Assembly: GCA_964372125.1 (NCBI GenBank)
Contig: CAYJPL010000024.1
Span: 1 to 31,723 of the forward strand
Source of the DNA: Tannockella sp964372125
GTDB lineage: Bacteria > Bacillota_I > Bacilli_A > Erysipelotrichales > Coprobacillaceae
Length of the DNA stretch: 31,723 bases
Reading direction: 5' to 3'
The position numbers were made by a program, and so were the translations under genes. Under the pieces are notes generated by a model. It did no database searches and was not told where the DNA came from. It worked only from the letters and a program-made list of their open reading frames with translations. Each line of letters begins with the position of its first letter. Positions within the stretch are counted from its first letter, which is position 1. Shown piece by piece: positions 7,725 to 15,104 of the stretch.

Positions 7725-8105
7725 TTATTTGAAACATATATTTATTTGTCTATCTTTGTAGTTTATATCTTTAACATATTGATTAACAACAATCAATTTG
7801 CCATCTTCATATATACAACATTCATTATTTTTTAAATTCCTTTTAATAAAGCTATCAACACTAAACTTAAGTATACCATAATGTACATCACCTTTTGGGT
7901 ATAGAGTGATTTTTTCATTTTCCACATATATCTCTAAAGTAAGATTCATTTTAATACGTACACCCAGATACAATCCTTCAAGGTTCAATTGTACATTTTT
8001 CTCTATAGTGGTAGTTTATTTTTTTACCACTAGTTTTTTCGTTAATACAAACTTAGGATATAAAACACAAAATATTTTCCCAGAATCTTCTTCATTAATT
8101 AACAT
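7725..8105 (-). pseudogene. Small gene interrupted by one in-frame stop codon
   Basis: A start codon at 8105 with a perfect AAGGAG five bases upstream opens a frame of 29 codons ending at TAA (8016-8018). The same frame then stays open for another 96 codons to 7725, where a terminator follows. Read together, they would give a protein of about 125 residues plus the interrupted position. The product is not recognised: it is rich in Lys, Ile and Val with beta-strand-like alternation (LTLEIYVENEKITLYPKGD). The downstream part alone would need a TTG at 7988 or an ATG at 7949, neither with a good ribosome site. The likeliest reading is a nonsense mutation in a small third gene of the AEC-aroD operon; a sequencing error or two separate ORFs are alternatives. 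Confidence 0.5.
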
Positions 8106-8130
8106 ATGTTCTCCTTAATAATAGAACTAC

Positions 8131-8883
8131 TTATTTATTTTCATCAATAATATCTAACATACAATTCAGTTGGTTCACATCGATTTGTCCTGGTGCTGAT
8201 GATTTTTTATACCTTGCAAACGTAATACTCGATCCAAATATTTGACCAGCAACACGACTGATAAGCCCATCTGTATTCATTGACATCGTAACAATCGGAA
8301 CTCTCATACATTCATTTGCAGTTATGGTTGCACTAAGTAATGTTAATACATCTTTTTTAGTTTGAGGCATAACAGCAATTTTACAAATATCACCACCTAA
8401 ACTTTCCATAGCTTGCAAGTGAGACACAATCTCATCATGTGATGGCGTTGCATTGAAGTCATGATATGATAATATTGTTTTTTTCTCATATTCTTTTACT
8501 AAGAAGCTTAGTTTTGGTACATTCTCATTTCTATATTCAATATCATAAATATCAAAAGTATTTAACTGTAATGAGGTTTCAAACAATGTAAATTGTTGCT
8601 CAAATGTAAGCTGGATATTTCCTCCTTCACATTTAGAACGATATGTTAATAAAAGAACTTTCTCACTTTTTACATCATTAATCTTTCTACAAAGCTCAAA
8701 AATCTCCTTATCATCTAATATACCATCGAAAAAATCAATACGAATTTCAATGATATCTGTTTCTATACTATTACAATATACTATTTCTGACACAATCTCA
8801 TCAATCGTACTTGCAACTATTGGAACACAAACTTTTGGTTTACCATAACCTATTTTCAATTCTTTTACATTACATATATTCAT
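8131..8883 (-). CDS. aroD: Type I 3-dehydroquinate dehydratase
   Basis: 250 residues, standard for the type I (Schiff base) dehydroquinase that converts 3-dehydroquinate to 3-dehydroshikimate. Key residues are visible: the substrate-binding EIRID strand (Glu46, Arg48), the catalytic His141 in LSYHDFNATP, the Schiff-base Lys168 in CKIAVMPQT and the C-terminal SSAPGQI loop. The start at 8883 has a GGGGGG-type ribosome site; the longer frame to 8967 would run into the upstream permease gene. It lies 14 bases downstream of an AEC-family permease, with no other shikimate genes in the window, which hints at use in quinate/shikimate handling as well as aromatic amino acid synthesis. Confidence 0.94.
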   Translation of the reverse strand: MNICNVKELKIGYGKPKVCVPIVASTIDEIVSEIVYCNSIETDIIEIRIDFFDGILDDKEIFELCRKINDVKSEKVLLLTYRSKCEGGNIQLTFEQQFTLFETSLQLNTFDIYDIEYRNENVPKLSFLVKEYEKKTILSYHDFNATPSHDEIVSHLQAMESLGGDICKIAVMPQTKKDVLTLLSATITANECMRVPIVTMSMNTDGLISRVAGQIFGSSITFARYKKSSAPGQIDVNQLNCMLDIIDENK

Positions 8884-8897
8884 TATTTTACCCCCCC

Positions 8898-9821
8898 TTA
8901 TAATAAATAAAAATACACTAATAGTGGTATTGATACTACTGATAGTAATGTAGTAATAAATACACACTTTGCAGCTAGTTTAACATCTCCATCATATTGT
9001 GTTGCAAATAATACTGACGAGTTTGCAACAGGCATGGATAACAAAATAAATGTTACACCTAGTAATAATTGATCATTTATAAAAAAACTCAGTATTGGAA
9101 AAGCTATTATTGGTATAAGTATTTGTCTTAAAATAGTAAATGGATAAATACTTATCTCTTTAAATACTTCTTTTACTTTCATTGTTGCCAGTGTTGATCC
9201 AATAAGTAACATTGCCATCGGTGAAGTTATACTTCCTATCATTTCAAAAGTATTTGAAATAACAGAAGGAACTGGAATTTTTACTATATATATTATTAAC
9301 GCAACTAATGATGCAATAATACCAGGCGATAATAACGTCTTATAGTGCAATTTCACATTTGTATGTTTTCCATAGTTCATCATCACTATCCCTACAGAAA
9401 ATATTAATGCATTAAATAACATATTAGAGATTGCTGCATAAAAAATCCCTGTCTCACCAAATATTGCTGTAATGACTGGAAAACCCATAAACCCAACATT
9501 TGGAAATGTTGCCATAAACATGTATATTCCTTGATGATTTATTTTTATGCGTAGTAGCTTTACCACTATAAAAGATAAAACCATCATACTAAAGTACATT
9601 AAGAATGATACTAGAAAAACAGTAGGTAAAGACACCGTTGATGAATTCTCAATAGATGTAACGGAGGCAATAATCATTGCTGGTGTGGTAACCCCAAGTA
9701 ATAGCATTGACATTTTTTTATTTAGTACATCATCAAACATTCCTATCTTATATAAAATGTAACCAATTGATAGCACTAAGAAAAGCTGAATCATTTGATT
9801 AATTATAACTGTCATATCCAC
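8898..9821 (-). CDS. AEC family permease (auxin efflux carrier type)
   Basis: 307 residues with about ten hydrophobic helices, the length and pattern of the AEC family (MleP, auxin efflux-like), which transports organic acids. Helix-breaking motifs such as ATFPNVGFMGFP in the first half and LSMPVANSSVLFATQYDGD in the second are typical. A GTG start is chosen because AGGAGG lies eight bases upstream; the ATG two codons later would be 14 bases away. It is the first gene of an operon with aroD, so a hydroxylated cyclic acid such as shikimate or quinate is a possible substrate. That is inference; malate or another carboxylate is equally compatible with the family. Confidence 0.88.
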   Translation of the reverse strand: MDMTVIINQMIQLFLVLSIGYILYKIGMFDDVLNKKMSMLLLGVTTPAMIIASVTSIENSSTVSLPTVFLVSFLMYFSMMVLSFIVVKLLRIKINHQGIYMFMATFPNVGFMGFPVITAIFGETGIFYAAISNMLFNALIFSVGIVMMNYGKHTNVKLHYKTLLSPGIIASLVALIIYIVKIPVPSVISNTFEMIGSITSPMAMLLIGSTLATMKVKEVFKEISIYPFTILRQILIPIIAFPILSFFINDQLLLGVTFILLSMPVANSSVLFATQYDGDVKLAAKCVFITTLLSVVSIPLLVYFYLL

Positions 9822-9843
9822 AAATACTTCCTCCTATAACCTA

Positions 9844-9866
9844 TGATAACTATTTTATCGTTATCA
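9844..9866. promoter_or_regulatory. Inverted-repeat operator candidate over the AEC-aroD promoter
   Basis: TGATAAC (9844-9850) and GTTATCA (9860-9866) form a perfect 7-bp inverted repeat with a 9-base centre. The -10 box of the promoter at 9852-9880 lies wholly inside the centre, so a bound dimeric repressor would occlude it. No regulator gene is adjacent. Confidence 0.45.
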
Positions 9867-9880
9867 CCTTACCTGGTCAA
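9852..9880 (-). promoter_or_regulatory. Promoter of the AEC-aroD operon
   Basis: On the minus strand TTGACC (9875-9880) and TAAAAT (9852-9857) are spaced by 17 bases. The GTG start follows 30 bases beyond the -10. Confidence 0.7.
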
Positions 9881-9902
9881 TTAAATTATTCCATTTACAA
9901 AG

Positions 9903-9928
9903 AAAAACAAGGAAAATACCTTGTTTTT
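9903..9928. terminator. Terminator of the V-type ATPase operon
   Basis: A perfect 10-bp inverted repeat, AAAAACAAGG / CCTTGTTTTT, with a six-base loop. A/T tracts on both sides allow termination in either direction. It begins at the stop codon of the subunit D gene. Confidence 0.85.
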
Positions 9929-10544
9929 ACTTTTTATTACTATTCCATGTTTTAATCATTTTTTGTCTTACAAATTCCTCACGATCTTTTTGTTCTAGAG
10001 AATCCATAATCATTTTATAAGTTTCTTCTAAATTAGGAATAGAAACATTAACTAGTGCATTGGCTCTTTTTTGTGTTTTTGAGATTGCTACTGCAAGCCT
10101 ATATACACTATTTTCTACTTGTGCAAGTAAAATTGTTAATTCTTTTACTTCTTGAAAGCATTGATACGTATAATCTACTCTTGAGTTAGAGCGATCAAAC
10201 GGATACATTTGTCTATTGTTTTCATTGTTATAAATCACCTTCGGGATTTCCACACCCATAACACTTCGATACGCTATTGAAATACCTGTATCAATAGGTG
10301 ATGATTCACTAATATTACTAATTAGCCCTAGAGATATATTAGCATCCTGCAAAGCACTATAACCACGATTATAGGTTTCTGTGATTTTAGAACGAATTTC
10401 TTTTACATCATCAAGTAATAACATCATTTCTTTAATAAGTACATTACGTTTTTGGTCTAAAAGCCCATATCCCATATTTGCAAGATCAAGAGATTTTTTA
10501 GTTGCTATTGCATTTGATTTGGTAACTGCTATTTTTAGTACCAT
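9927..10544 (-). CDS. ntpD: V-type ATPase subunit D
   Basis: 205 residues, the central rotor shaft of the V/A-type ATPase. Family signs are the N-terminal basic helix with TKSNAIATKKSLDLANMGYGLLDQKRNVL and a predicted long C-terminal helix (VENSVYRLAVAISKTQKRANALVN), which together form the antiparallel coiled coil inside the A3B3 ring. It is the last gene of the nine-gene operon, eight bases after ntpB, with a terminator at its stop codon. The accessory genes that follow D in Enterococcus hirae (ntpH, ntpJ) are absent here. Confidence 0.93.
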   Translation of the reverse strand: MVLKIAVTKSNAIATKKSLDLANMGYGLLDQKRNVLIKEMMLLLDDVKEIRSKITETYNRGYSALQDANISLGLISNISESSPIDTGISIAYRSVMGVEIPKVIYNNENNRQMYPFDRSNSRVDYTYQCFQEVKELTILLAQVENSVYRLAVAISKTQKRANALVNVSIPNLEETYKMIMDSLEQKDREEFVRQKMIKTWNSNKK

Positions 10545-10552
10545 ATTATCAC

Positions 10553-11986
10553 CTACATTTCTAATTCAGAAATTATTTTTTTAGGTGCAATACTAAAATA
10601 ATCCTTCGCACTGCTATCATCATAAAACTCATCTACGATTGAATCATCTAAACGATCTAGTGCAGACTTTGGTAATGTTGAAAGCAGTAACCAACCAATA
10701 TTTAAGGTTTCTTCAATTGATCGATTTGTATAGAATCCCTGATTTAAAAAATGAGTTTCAAATAGTGTTCCAAATCGTAAATATTTCCTATCTAAACTAG
10801 AGAGTTCATCCTCCCCAATTACTGAAGTAAGTGCTTTTACTTCTTGGACATATGCATAACAAGAAAATAATTGATTTGCGAGATCTTGATGGTCTTTACG
10901 AGTATACTTTTCTCCAATTCCATCTTTCATAAGACGACTAAGTGAAGGTAATACCGATACTGGCGGATATACACCTGCTAAATGTAAATCATTATCTAAT
11001 GTTATTTGTCCTTCTGTTATATATCCAGTTAAATCTGGAACCGGATGAGTAATATCATTATTTGGCATTGTTAGAATCGGAATTTGTGTCACCGATCCTT
11101 TACAACCTTTGATAATTCCTGCACGTTCATATAATGAAGCTAAGTCTGAATATAAGTATCCTGGATATCCCTTACGTCCTGGAATTTCTCCCTTACTAGA
11201 AGAAAACTCACGTATTGCTTCACAATATGAAGTAACGTCACTATAAATTACAAGTACATGCATACCTTCTGTGTATGCAAGGTATTCAGCTGCAGTTAGT
11301 GCACACCTTGGTGTTAAAATACGCTCTATAATTGGATCACTAGCAACATTTAAAAACATTACTACTTTATCACTTACACCCGCTTCTTTAAAACCATTTA
11401 TAAAATATTGAGCAACATCATTGGTTACTCCCATTGCACCAAATACAACCGCAAATTCTTGATCATTTGATTTAGCAATATTTGCCTGTTTTACTATTTG
11501 TAACGCTAGCTTATTATGTGGTAAACCTGAACCAGAAAAAATAGGTAATTTTTGACCACGAATTAATGTAGTTAAGCAATCAATTGATGATATTCCAGTG
11601 TTAATATAATCACGTGGATAAATTCTTGAAACTGGGTTTATTGCTAAGCCATTAACGTCAACATGCTGACTTGCATAAATATTTCCAAGACCATCAATCG
11701 GCTTTCCAGCCCCATCAAATGTTCTTCCAAGTAACTCTCTTGAAACTGGTAGTTCCATAGGTTTGTGTAATAGTTTTGTTTTATTATTTACAAGCGACAT
11801 TTCGTTTGTCCCTTCAAATACCTGAACAACAATTCTTTCACCGTCAATTTGTATAACACGTCCTAATCTAGTCTCACCACTATCAAGTGCTATTTCTACC
11901 ATATCATCATAAGCAACTCCTTGAACGTGTTCTAAAACAACCAAGGCACCATTTATTTCTTGTAAACCAATATATTGTAGTTCCAT
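10553..11986 (-). CDS. ntpB: V-type ATPase subunit B (non-catalytic)
   Basis: 477 residues, a little longer than the usual 460. The N-terminal beta-barrel (EYIGLQEINGALVV-like start, about 1-75) is followed by the nucleotide-binding fold with the degenerate P-loop SGSGLPHN (about residues 151-158) that marks the non-catalytic subunit, then PGRKGYPGYLYSDLASLYERAG and a C-terminal helical domain. It alternates with subunit A in the hexameric head. Good ribosome site (AGGAGA), 10 bases after ntpA. Confidence 0.95.
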   Translation of the reverse strand: MELQYIGLQEINGALVVLEHVQGVAYDDMVEIALDSGETRLGRVIQIDGERIVVQVFEGTNEMSLVNNKTKLLHKPMELPVSRELLGRTFDGAGKPIDGLGNIYASQHVDVNGLAINPVSRIYPRDYINTGISSIDCLTTLIRGQKLPIFSGSGLPHNKLALQIVKQANIAKSNDQEFAVVFGAMGVTNDVAQYFINGFKEAGVSDKVVMFLNVASDPIIERILTPRCALTAAEYLAYTEGMHVLVIYSDVTSYCEAIREFSSSKGEIPGRKGYPGYLYSDLASLYERAGIIKGCKGSVTQIPILTMPNNDITHPVPDLTGYITEGQITLDNDLHLAGVYPPVSVLPSLSRLMKDGIGEKYTRKDHQDLANQLFSCYAYVQEVKALTSVIGEDELSSLDRKYLRFGTLFETHFLNQGFYTNRSIEETLNIGWLLLSTLPKSALDRLDDSIVDEFYDDSSAKDYFSIAPKKIISELEM

Positions 11987-11996
11987 GATGTTTCTC

Positions 11997-13748
11997 CTAT
12001 TCTACAGACATGACTGCTTCATCAATCATCGTTAAATAATCATTAAAGCGTTCAAGCTCATTATTTTTTATGTCATATTTCATTTTAATTACTTTATCAA
12101 AAATTCCTGTTTCAATAAATGAACGTACTGTTTTCCCTTGTCTTATAGCAGTGTTTACATGCTGATGTAGATATAAAATAACTTCCATCATCTTATCTTG
12201 TTTTGCTAATGGGACATATGTATCTTCTTTATGAAATGCATTTTGTTGCAAGAATCCAACACGAATCAACTTCGCCGTTTCCATTATTAATTTTTGATCT
12301 TCTGGTAATACGTCATTACCCATCAACTTTACTATTTCATTAAGCTTAGCTTCACGCGCAAGTAAATGTGACATTTCTTGACGATTTTTACAAAAACTAA
12401 TACTAACATTCTTTTCATACCAAGTTTCTAAATCATAAACATAGTCACTGTAACTTTCCATCCAATTAATCGCAAAATAATGTCTCATATATGCAAGCGA
12501 TTTATCTAATGCCCAAAAACAGCGAACAAATCTTTTTGTATTTTGTGTAACGGGTTCAGAAAAATCTGCACCTTGTGGAGATACAGCACCAATAATTGAT
12601 ACTGACCCTTCTGTCCCATTCAGATTCACCATATATCCAGCGCGTTCATAAAACTGTGAAAGTCTAGATGGTAAATATGCAGGAAACCCTTCTTCAACTG
12701 GCATCTCTTCAAGCCTACCTGAAATTTCACGTAATGCTTCTGCCCATCTTGAAGTTGAGTCAGCCATAATTGCCACATGATACCCCATATCTCGATAGTA
12801 CTCTGCAAGTGTCACCCCTGTGTAAATACTCGCCTCACGGGCTGCAACTGGCATGTTTGAAGTATTTGCGATAAGTACGGTACGATCAGTAAGCGGTCGA
12901 TTCGATTTTGGATCGATTAACTGACTAAATTCTTCCAATACTTGTGTCATCTCGTTTCCACGTTCACCACATCCAATATACACAATAATGTCTGCATCAC
13001 ACCATTTAGCAATTTGGTGTTGGGTCATAGTTTTTCCAGTACCAAATCCTCCTGGAATTGCTGCAGTACCACCTTTTGCAATTGGAAATAAGGTATCAAT
13101 TACACGTTGTCCTGTAAGTAGTGGAACTGTACTTGCTTTACGTGAGAATACTGGTCTTGATTTTTTAATAGGCCATTTTTGAGTAAGTGTTAATTCATGT
13201 CTTATATTTTTATCATCTTCAATAATTACAACAACATCATCAACTCTATATTTTCCATTTTCAACAACATTTACAACTGTTCCTTGCAGTGTTGGAGCAA
13301 CCATACACTTATGAACAATCAAATCTGTTTCAGGCATAGTAGCATAAATTGTACCAGGTACGACTTCATCTCCAATTGATACTGTTATTGTAACATCGTA
13401 TTGTACTGTCTTATCGATTGCATCGACAAAGCTACCTGCAGTTAAAAATGCACCACTATCCTTTTCTAATTGTTCTAGAGGTCGCTGTACTCCATCAAAG
13501 ATATTGCGTAATATCCCGGGTCCAAGCGTCGCACATATCGGTGATGATGTTGCAAAAACTGGTTCTCCCGGTTTTAATCCAGATGTTGTTTCATATACTT
13601 GAATAGTAGTAAACTCCTTTGTTACAACAATTACTTCTCCAAGTAACTTTGCATGACCTACATATACCATCTCAAGCATTGAAAAAGTAGTTGTATCTTT
13701 AACTTTAACAACTGGGCCATTAATTGAATAAATCACATCTTGTGTCAT
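11997..13748 (-). CDS. ntpA: V-type ATPase catalytic subunit A
   Basis: 583 residues with the layout of the catalytic subunit: N-terminal barrel, the roughly 90-residue bulge domain specific to A subunits (about 110-200), a P-loop GGFGTGKTMTQ (about residues 230-240), the GCGERGNEM motif with the catalytic glutamate, and SRWAEALREISGRLEEMPVEEGFPA-type sequences around it. It hydrolyses or makes ATP at the A-B interface, coupled to rotation of D/F and the membrane ring. A GGGGG-type ribosome site precedes the ATG, 12 bases after ntpE. Confidence 0.96.
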   Translation of the reverse strand: MTQDVIYSINGPVVKVKDTTTFSMLEMVYVGHAKLLGEVIVVTKEFTTIQVYETTSGLKPGEPVFATSSPICATLGPGILRNIFDGVQRPLEQLEKDSGAFLTAGSFVDAIDKTVQYDVTITVSIGDEVVPGTIYATMPETDLIVHKCMVAPTLQGTVVNVVENGKYRVDDVVVIIEDDKNIRHELTLTQKWPIKKSRPVFSRKASTVPLLTGQRVIDTLFPIAKGGTAAIPGGFGTGKTMTQHQIAKWCDADIIVYIGCGERGNEMTQVLEEFSQLIDPKSNRPLTDRTVLIANTSNMPVAAREASIYTGVTLAEYYRDMGYHVAIMADSTSRWAEALREISGRLEEMPVEEGFPAYLPSRLSQFYERAGYMVNLNGTEGSVSIIGAVSPQGADFSEPVTQNTKRFVRCFWALDKSLAYMRHYFAINWMESYSDYVYDLETWYEKNVSISFCKNRQEMSHLLAREAKLNEIVKLMGNDVLPEDQKLIMETAKLIRVGFLQQNAFHKEDTYVPLAKQDKMMEVILYLHQHVNTAIRQGKTVRSFIETGIFDKVIKMKYDIKNNELERFNDYLTMIDEAVMSVE

Positions 13749-13760
13749 TGCTTTTTCCCC

Positions 13761-14342
13761 CTACTTTATTTTCAATTCTTCTTTTGTACTAAACTCAGAA
13801 ATCTTTGTAGCAATAATATCATCAAATGTATTTTTTACTACAATATTTCTCCTATTACAACGTACGTTAAAGCCACCAACTTTAATCATTGGATCAACTT
13901 CAAGCTTACATTTTTTATCATTAAATGATTCTACTAATAGAGTATCATTACAAAACACTGTACAATCATCTAGTTTGTACATATCTATAATTTTATCGAA
14001 CTCTTTCATCATTGTTTCCACATAATTTTTAGTTGTACAATATTGCTTAACATTTTCAATTACCACTTCAAACAATTGATCAACTAACTTCGTACGTTTT
14101 TGAATAATTTCTTTTGTATAATCCGCTTCCTTGCTTGCAAGGTATAGTGCAACATCATTTTTTATAGTAATCATTTCACGTTGTTTTTTACCCTCGAAAA
14201 TCTTACTAGCCTTATATTTTGCCTCTTCTTTAATTTGTTGCATTGTATCGCTTGCAACACACTCTATTTCATCGTGTTGCTTGCTTGCCAATGCTTCAAT
14301 CTCTTCTTTTATATAGAGGTAGATTTGTTCGTTATCTTGCAT
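13761..14342 (-). CDS. ntpE: V-type ATPase subunit E (peripheral stalk)
   Basis: 193 residues. The N-terminal two thirds is highly charged, with a heptad-like pattern (EEIEALASKQHDEIECVASDTMQQIKEE region, residues 11-40), as expected for the long helix of the peripheral stalk; the C-terminal third (about 125-193, with VGGFNVRCNRRNIVVKNTFDD) is the globular head-binding domain. It pairs with the NtpF subunit to hold the head against rotation. It lies between ntpG and ntpA, whereas in the common order it follows ntpK directly. Confidence 0.88.
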   Translation of the reverse strand: MQDNEQIYLYIKEEIEALASKQHDEIECVASDTMQQIKEEAKYKASKIFEGKKQREMITIKNDVALYLASKEADYTKEIIQKRTKLVDQLFEVVIENVKQYCTTKNYVETMMKEFDKIIDMYKLDDCTVFCNDTLLVESFNDKKCKLEVDPMIKVGGFNVRCNRRNIVVKNTFDDIIATKISEFSTKEELKIK

Positions 14343-14354
14343 CTTTATGCCCCC

Positions 14355-14663
14355 TTAGAACGTAATTCCCATTGCTTTAGAAACATAAGAATCAATCGTT
14401 TCTCCAATTTTACTATGTCCATGGCGATCTGGTATTTCTACAAGTAGTGGTTCGCGTTGTTGTAGTTTAATATTTGAGATAACATCTGGACATAACTCAA
14501 TTAATTTTGTAGTAAGCAAAATAATTCCAATTGATTTATCTTGCATTTTCACTTCTAATCTTTCTAATAATTCTTCTCTTTGATGAACTACTTCTCCTTC
14601 AATACCAACGAGTCGCATACCTACTTGGGTGTCAGTATTATCGCTAAATAAGTAGAACTTCAT
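14355..14663 (-). CDS. ntpG: V-type ATPase subunit F (NtpG)
   Basis: 102 residues, typical for the small Rossmann-like rotor subunit F. Visible signs are the N-terminal strand MKFYLFSDNTDTQVGMRLVG and the central SIGIILLTTKLIE strand, followed by LVEIPDRHG. The protein binds the D shaft and tunes rotation. Its ATG lies one base after the stop of ntpK with no clear ribosome site, so translation is probably coupled. Named NtpG by the Enterococcus scheme; AtpF elsewhere. Confidence 0.9.
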   Translation of the reverse strand: MKFYLFSDNTDTQVGMRLVGIEGEVVHQREELLERLEVKMQDKSIGIILLTTKLIELCPDVISNIKLQQREPLLVEIPDRHGHSKIGETIDSYVSKAMGITF

Positions 14664-14664
14664 A

Positions 14665-15102
14665 TTACAGTGCGTTAATAATTAAGATAGAAATTAATAA
14701 ACCGTAGATTGCAACCCCTTCACCCATTACTACGAATATTAATGATTTACCAAAGTTTTTTTCATTCTCAGAGATGGCCCCGATTGCAGCTGGTGTCGCT
14801 GCTGCTACTGCAATACCAGCACCTAATGCTGATAATCCAGTTGACATCGCTGCTGCAATGAATCCAAGACCTTGTGCTAATGTTCCAGTCATTAAATCAA
14901 TAACTGCTACCTCTTCTTGTGCAGATACTGTTGATGTAACTATTTGAAATACAAAAACGATTGCAATTGTCGCAAAGAATCCACCAATATGCATGAACAT
15001 ACGTTTTTTCGTAGATTTTAAGTCTGTTTTTCCTTGGAAAACTTTCACTAATGGTAAAGCAATGATTACTAATAATACTGCTAATAAAATAATTGTTGTC
15101 AT
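14665..15102 (-). CDS. ntpK: V-type ATPase subunit K (membrane rotor proteolipid)
   Basis: 145 residues with four hydrophobic helices (about 3-20, 36-58, 71-105 and 119-145), i.e. a two-hairpin rotor subunit. The ion-carrying carboxylate is Glu128 in VMGEGVAIYGLL. Aligned by eye to the sodium-binding NtpK of Enterococcus hirae, the position of its Gln110 is Val99 here and the residue after the key Glu is Gly rather than Thr. These losses of sodium ligands point towards proton coupling, as an inference only. It lies two bases after ntpI. Confidence 0.93.
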   Translation of the reverse strand: MTTIILLAVLLVIIALPLVKVFQGKTDLKSTKKRMFMHIGGFFATIAIVFVFQIVTSTVSAQEEVAVIDLMTGTLAQGLGFIAAAMSTGLSALGAGIAVAAATPAAIGAISENEKNFGKSLIFVVMGEGVAIYGLLISILIINAL

Positions 15103-15104
15103 AT

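Noticed and set aside
8016..8027. A run of seven A residues next to the internal TAA of the interrupted gene, as a programmed frameshift site
   Set aside because: The frame after the stop is the same as before it, so a single slip of one base would leave the long downstream frame rather than enter it.
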